Source: Combretum micranthum
Lineage: Eukaryota; Streptophyta; Magnoliopsida; Myrtales; Combretaceae
Assembly (NCBI GenBank): GCA_024138025.1
Contig: JAMXBD010000058.1
Coordinates: 310,001-374,000 of the forward strand
DNA length: 64,000 nucleotides
Direction of reading: 5' to 3'
Shown: in pieces, positions 59,274 to 64,000 of the stretch
Layout: every line of letters starts with the position of its first letter
Numbering within the stretch: the first letter of the stretch is position 1
Program-made: the position numbers and the translations under genes
The notes under the pieces: model-generated
What the model was told of the DNA's origin: nothing
Database searches by the model: none
What the model saw: the letters and a program-made list of their open reading frames with translations, nothing else

Positions 59274-59514
59274 TGATGAACTAAGGTTGGTTACAATCTT
59301 GTTTTTATGAGAAATTTTATTGCACAAATGATCCATAACTTACTTAAGCCACATTTAATAAGCAAAACTTGTTTTTAATATGTTTAAACTTATGTGCATA
59401 TATGTGTATGTGTTTATATGTGTGTTGTTCCCTGCAGATTGTGCATGAACAAATTGTTATGCCTCAGTCTTGATCGCAAACTTTTTCTAGGGCTTAATTG
59501 GTCCAATCGAGGTG
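59274..59514 (+). repeat. 3' LTR of the copia mini-element, truncated
   Basis: Matches 57776-58022 of the 5' LTR and is cut off at AGGTG by the minus-strand Tekay-like LTR starting at 59515. Confidence 0.78.
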
Positions 59515-60178
59515 TGTCATGCCGCAAAGGGTACCCTAGACATGGCAATCCACCACATACGGTATTAAAACTTAAGAATGACTTCCCGAAGTCATGCAAA
59601 AGCTTCAACACCATATGCAAGGCATCTATCACAATAATAGGAGACTCCGGTGGATGTGTAGTTCGAGATAGTAAATATAGTATATAAGAAATCTGGATAA
59701 ATATCTAACTTCAACATTAAGAATATGGTATTTACATCATCTTAGGGGCATTCCCCCGATAAATCTCCAAAGAACAAAATACCAACTTAGTCTTTCACAT
59801 AAAGAAACAATACTAGAACCATAAGATATTAAAGGAAATCTATTCTAAAATCTTCAAAAGGATTTCCAAACGCTTCCGAAAACATAATTCCACTCAGGTA
59901 TATGAAGTCTTCGGGCAAAAGAGATATTAATCCTATGTCAATCAAAAGTCTATTGAGATGTAAGCTCAACTAGCTTAGTGAGAATATCCCTGAATTAACG
60001 TACCTGTATCAATACATTCAAACAAGTTATTAAACAAGCATATGAAGCGCATCAAGCAAGTGAGTCATATGTTTGAATGGATTTATCCCTCCATTTGGGG
60101 TTAGGTATTTCGGGCTCTTTAAAACCCATCTTTGAAACCTAACTTTGTATTTTATTTCAAGCTCCTACTCGCCCATCC
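59515..60178 (-). repeat. 3' end fragment of a Tekay-like LTR
   Basis: On the plus strand TGTCATGCCGCAAAGGGTACC..., the family LTR end with small changes. It matches, inverted, about 56280-56946. It breaks at CGCCCATCC near 60178, where unrelated sequence begins. A further piece of this LTR, or of a close relative, is at 62974-63064. Confidence 0.75.
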
Positions 60179-61730
60179 AAAAAGTCAAGAAAAATCAAAT
60201 GCAAACCAATTAGAAGCTCCTAAATCGGCTAAGCTCATTAAATGTAGAATGCAACTTGCTTTTTCAGTAGAGCTTTCTTCCGCTAGCTGGAAATTGAAGC
60301 CTCTTTCATTGCCTCTATAAAAAGCTACTTAATGAAGAAATAAACAAAGCTATTAATCTATACAAACATCAACAACAACAAAAGCCAAATTCATCCACAA
60401 ATCATCACCAAAATATATACCAAAATTACCACAAGCAAGTTCCATAAACACAACCATTAACAAGCTTAGGAGGAAGACAAATAAGGTAAGTTAATTCATT
60501 TTAAGTAGTTTAAAATGATTAAACATGGTCTTAAAACATACTTCTATCATCCTAGGGTTGAAACAAGCTTAGGGAAAAGGATTAACAACAACAAATTCGT
60601 TCAAACAAGGTAAGTTCTTAGAAACCTTGCTACATCATTCAAATTCGAAAAACAAGGATCACGAACATGTTAGGATGTTACGTGATAATATATATGTATA
60701 TATAACATGTAGGAACACTCTAAGAATGCTTAGAAGTGAATCTGATACACATATGAATTGAGAAAAATAAGAAATAAACGAAGGAAAATTGGAGAAGATG
60801 ATGAACAGTGTCAACACTATCCCTACGTTAGCATTGTATATGCTCAATGCTGGCGGCATACATGGGTAGACTGGTGGTATTGAGACAGCTTACACTAGAA
60901 CAAAAGCTACGTAAAATTTATTTTTACGTAAAATAAACGAATGCCAGCTAACTGGAATGATATGCTGACAACGTAGAAGCCGGTGTACTAGGTAAAGCTG
61001 GCGGCCTACAAGCCAGCATACCTTAATATGAAATAACATGTGAAACTTAAGAATGTCGACATATGGGTATCAATGCCGACGGCGTTAGGACCGATGTACA
61101 CACATGCTTTTCCTGCATGAAGTCTGTATTACACAAACATAATATATATATATATATAAACAATAATAAAATATTATATATATAATACATATATCAAAAC
61201 AGATTTAACTAAGTAAATAAATAAATACAAAAACTTAGAATAATAATAATATGTTTAATATTTGTGAACTATTAAACCCTAAAAGCTATAGGGAAATATT
61301 AGCAACTATAATTTTAAAATATTTGTTTTATATAGATAAATAGAAAAGAATGGAAATCTAAATAAGCTAAATTTATAAATAATGTGATATCTAAAAATGA
61401 TAAAATAATTATATGAAGTAGATTAAGAGAAACATGACGAAATTAAATAACAAGAAATAAACACTAGATATCCTAATGTGTTAACTAAAAGAACGATATA
61501 AAAATAAATAAAAATATCAATCTATTGAATGCAACTTCTACAATTACCCAATAAAAATATATAAATATCTGGCAATATCAAGACAAGCAAAATGAAAATA
61601 AAATATTAAATAATAATTATTATCATAAGACCATTAAATGACCAAAATAAGTAATAGAAACAAAGCCAAATATCAATATAGGATACTTAGACACTCATAG
61701 GAATTTTAGTTATATAATTATGCCTTATTG
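60179..61730. other. Unassigned sequence with GC-motif island
   Basis: A plus-strand TATA-like CTCTATAAAAAGC at 60313 is followed by a CAACAACAAC-rich, ATG-free leader and two donor-like AGGTAAGTT sites (60483 and 60608). From 60840 to 61100 there are several GCTGGCGGC/GCCGACGGCGTT motifs and CACTAGAACAAAAGC at 60894. This resembles 24301-25281. After 61140 it is AT-rich without features. No protein is recognised. Confidence 0.35.
60840..61100. repeat. GC-rich motif island, second copy
   Basis: Motifs GCTGGCGGCATAC, GCCGGTGTAC, GCTGGCGGCCTAC and GCCGACGGCGTT within 260 bases, with a CACTAG string between, as at 24978-25281. Confidence 0.45.
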
Positions 61731-62973
61731 ATGAATATTTTTATTCATGTAGGTGAATTTGATACTATAGAGGACTTCCCTGTTGATTACTACGATTAGC
61801 CGCTATGAGCAGGTGAGTAACTTAGTCATATTATACTGTTTGTACTTGTAATTAGTTGATTACTATGATTAGCCGCAAAGATAATAATATGATTGTTATG
61901 GTATTATAGTCGAAGTGTATTGTGATTTGATTGGATGATTTTTAATCCATGATAATAACAGTGATAATATGAATTGTTTGATGATTGTGATAAGTATGTC
62001 GTACGCTGTGTATGTAATGATTAGACACCATAAACTTGATTAAAACCTATTGGCCTTATAAGGAAACAATCATGCATACACAAATTTCATTATTTGCATA
62101 TACAATAAAAAAAAGGGTGACAGCCTACTACGTATTAATATTTTGGTTCTCTGTTAATACTTGGTTTTTCTAAAATGTTAGTTATTCCAAGGTTTTCTTT
62201 GTTGCGTTGGTTCTACGAGAACTAAGTGACAATGAAGAATGCCGCCTGTAGTATCACTTTGAAATGATTAATACTTATGGAGTTTCTAAAGTTTGATACA
62301 GGAAATGGTCAGTTAAAACATCATTAAGTTAAAAGTGATAACCCTAAGACGAGAAATCATCGATTTTCCTATAAACTTAGTCTCTCTTGGGCAAGTAGGT
62401 CATAAAATAATTGTTCTTCAACCCTAAAAAGAGGGCGTAAATCTTTTTCCTATTTGGATTCTAGATCATCCAAACTTATATTTTGAGCATATGTTTAAGT
62501 GATTGCATTACATATAGTTTGCTAATAAACTTGCTTGGTGTGTAATATATCTGGTTATGCACTGAGCCCGTGGTTTTGTTCATACTCCAACAGTCTTTTC
62601 AGGTTTATGCTTCGACCTTGGTTAGTTACTTCGAGGAATATGGCTCCGTTAAGGGTTTAAAAGCTGGAAGCCTATGGTTCTATTTGGGATAAGTGGTTCA
62701 TATTTTTCTTAGAATAAACTAGCCAGTATTATCTTATTAGTTATGTATTTGGAGAATTACGAAAGGACTAAATGATTTGTAATAATCTATGATACTCTAT
62801 GATTAAGATGACAGTGATTTACTAATTTATATCTTGCATGTATTTATCCTTACTTATCCAAGCAACTAAAAAAGATCCTGTTGCTTGAAAATATGTCACT
62901 CTCTGAGGTAAAGTAGTAATAATATTCAAGTAAGGCTTGTTTATTACTACTAGGGTACTCTCAAGGCGTGACA
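61731..62973 (+). repeat. 3' part of a diverged Tekay-like LTR
   Basis: Begins around the splice-acceptor-like TTCATGTAG. The exon-like segment starts at 61753 and has TAG at 61797-61799. ATG at 61805 and CAG before GTGAGT at 61813 follow. It ends GGGTACTCTCAAGGCGTGACA at 62973. It is the most diverged of the copies and its 5' half is missing. Confidence 0.7.
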
Positions 62974-63064
62974 AAGTCACTCGGCCATCGTTGCTAAAAT
63001 TCTTCAATCTTAATAGTCCTACGAATACGGATCCTCCCAAGCTTCGTTACCTAAACAAAAGAGA
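62974..63064 (-). repeat. Small internal piece of a Tekay-like LTR
   Basis: Inverted match to 55800-55890: from GTCACTCGGCCAT through CGTTACCTAAACAAAAG. It carries one more copy of the 14-codon segment (63050 down, TGA at 63004-63006; two internal stops). Confidence 0.7.
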
Positions 63065-64000
63065 TGTAAACCCTTAGATTTTATGATGATTTCTAAGTTC
63101 AAACCCTAGAACCGGAAGTCAACCGGAAACCCTAGTCAACAAAAACCTATGCCAAAACCCTAGAGTTTAGATCCAGCAATCCCGCGCTCTCAAGCCCTAG
63201 ACAATGAAATTAAGTTAATAGCTTATAATAGTTCGTAATTATAATAGGAAGTATAAAAATATCAGATTTGTCAAATTCTAGTATCTTTCGGATCCAAATG
63301 GGATCAGTTTTCAAAAACTGTGCCTGGGAACATCGGACGGTAAAAATATTTCATTTATATCGTTAGACTCGTAATAATATAAGAAATCCAAAAATATTAG
63401 TTTTAATTTTTCGATCGCATTTACACGCGTATTTTCTTTACCACTGGTAACTTATTAGTTTTGTTTACTATTCATTGTACTTCTCTACTATTCATTACTA
63501 TTAACTTATCTCTACTTTTCCTTACTACATATTCTTACTACCTATATACCTATTTTCTTACTTTTTATTTTTCAAATAAATCTCTAATCAAATCATATCT
63601 TAAATATTAATTATTTTCTTACAAAATACAAACAAATCAACTCACTCTCTCTCTCATTCCCTCCAAAACCGACGTCAAACCCCCTCCCTCTCTCTCATGT
63701 ATTTTTCTTTTTTCAACTTATTTTATTACATCGAAATTTTCACTCTAAAAATTCTATAAATACCCCATTTCCCATCACTTCTTTTACACATTCATTTCAT
63801 ACAACAAAACTCTCTCAAAATCTCTCCACAAACACTTTCCACAAAATTCTTCTCTAACAAAACTCTCTTTAACCAAACACACACAAAATCCTTCTTTATA
63901 CACAAACTATCCACCACATATCTTCAACTACATAAACATACATTCATTATCTTCTTCCCATTACAAAACATTTTGGTAAACTTCTTTCTAACCATTCATT
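63065..64000 (+). repeat. 5' part of a Tekay-like LTR, leaving the window
   Basis: Starts TGTAAACCCTTAG, preceded by AGAGA. Contains the CCGGCAATCCCGCGCTCTCAA block, the ACCGTTAGACTCGTAATAATAT block, the CTCTCTCTC tract and TATAAATA at 63755-63762, then an ATG-poor leader. The remainder lies beyond 64000. Confidence 0.82.
63755..63762 (+). promoter_or_regulatory. LTR promoter TATA box
   Basis: TATAAATACCCC with the same flanks as in the other LTRs. Confidence 0.55.

Noticed and set aside
60182..62978. AAGTC at 60182-60186 and 62974-62978 as a target duplication
   Set aside because: The sequence after 60186 does not start with TG or any LTR-like end, so the match is probably chance.
1..64000. 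Host genes, tRNA or rRNA genes, CRISPR arrays, operons
   Set aside because: No tRNA cloverleaf boxes, rRNA sequence, spaced repeats of the CRISPR kind or non-transposon protein domains were seen. The sequence is eukaryotic repeat DNA.

Overview
This window is plant repetitive DNA. It is AT-rich, and I see no host gene. What can be identified is nested LTR retrotransposons, mostly one group of Ty3/gypsy chromoviruses. The best copy has a C-terminal chromodomain of the Tekay/Del type, three CCHC zinc knuckles in gag and an initiator-Met-tRNA primer site. Ty1/copia remnants are also present. The host is a flowering plant with long-LTR Tekay-like elements; I cannot name the species.

Left block (1-25431). 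An older LTR element of another family (1-2325, polypurine tract just after it) and a 5'-truncated plus-strand Tekay-like LTR (about 3020-6011) lead into a near-complete minus-strand Tekay element at 6555-24295. That element is bounded by a perfect CCTTA target duplication. It has a 3' LTR at 6555-14638, split by a 4.8-kb plus-strand solo LTR at 7276-12070 with CATGT duplications. The internal region is 14639-21006: upstream ORF, gag, protease, RT, RNase H, integrase and chromodomain, all broken by frameshifts. The 5' LTR is 21007-24295. Next come about 1.1 kb of unassigned sequence with a GCCGGCGGC-rich island and a possible CACTA-like motif.

Right block (25432-57054). A truncated LTR (25432-28723) is followed by the tail of another (28724-28835) and by a Ty1/copia polyprotein fossil (28836-28990, continuing at 57055-57775). 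The fossil was split by a solo LTR (28991-32703 plus 56952-57054). That LTR was split in turn by a 24-kb plus-strand Tekay-like element at 32704-56946 with CCTTG duplications. The 5' LTR of this element holds three further insertions: a plus solo LTR (33306-36700, ACTAT), a deletion-truncated minus element (37363-42916) and a minus solo LTR (44761-48364, GCTTG). Its internal region (48916-52785) has a primer site, a gag pseudogene and scraps of protease, RT and RNase H, but no integrase.

Right end (57776-64000). A small SIRE-like copia element with only about 370 bases between its LTRs is followed by fragments of Tekay-like LTRs in both orientations. A second GC-motif island is at about 60840-61100. 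A new plus-strand LTR starts at 63065 and leaves the window.

The most unusual signal is inside the Tekay-like LTRs. Thirteen diverged copies on both strands carry, after a consensus splice acceptor (TTTAG), a segment of exactly 14 codons. It is typically acidic, and the consensus ends PEDY(F/Y)D before a stop codon. Shortly after it comes ATGGCCGA directly against a GTGAGT splice-donor motif. Together with a TATA box, a pyrimidine-rich leader ending in a donor-like AGGTAA, and in several copies a third 42-nt exon-like segment, this suggests a conserved multi-exon transcription unit embedded in the LTR.
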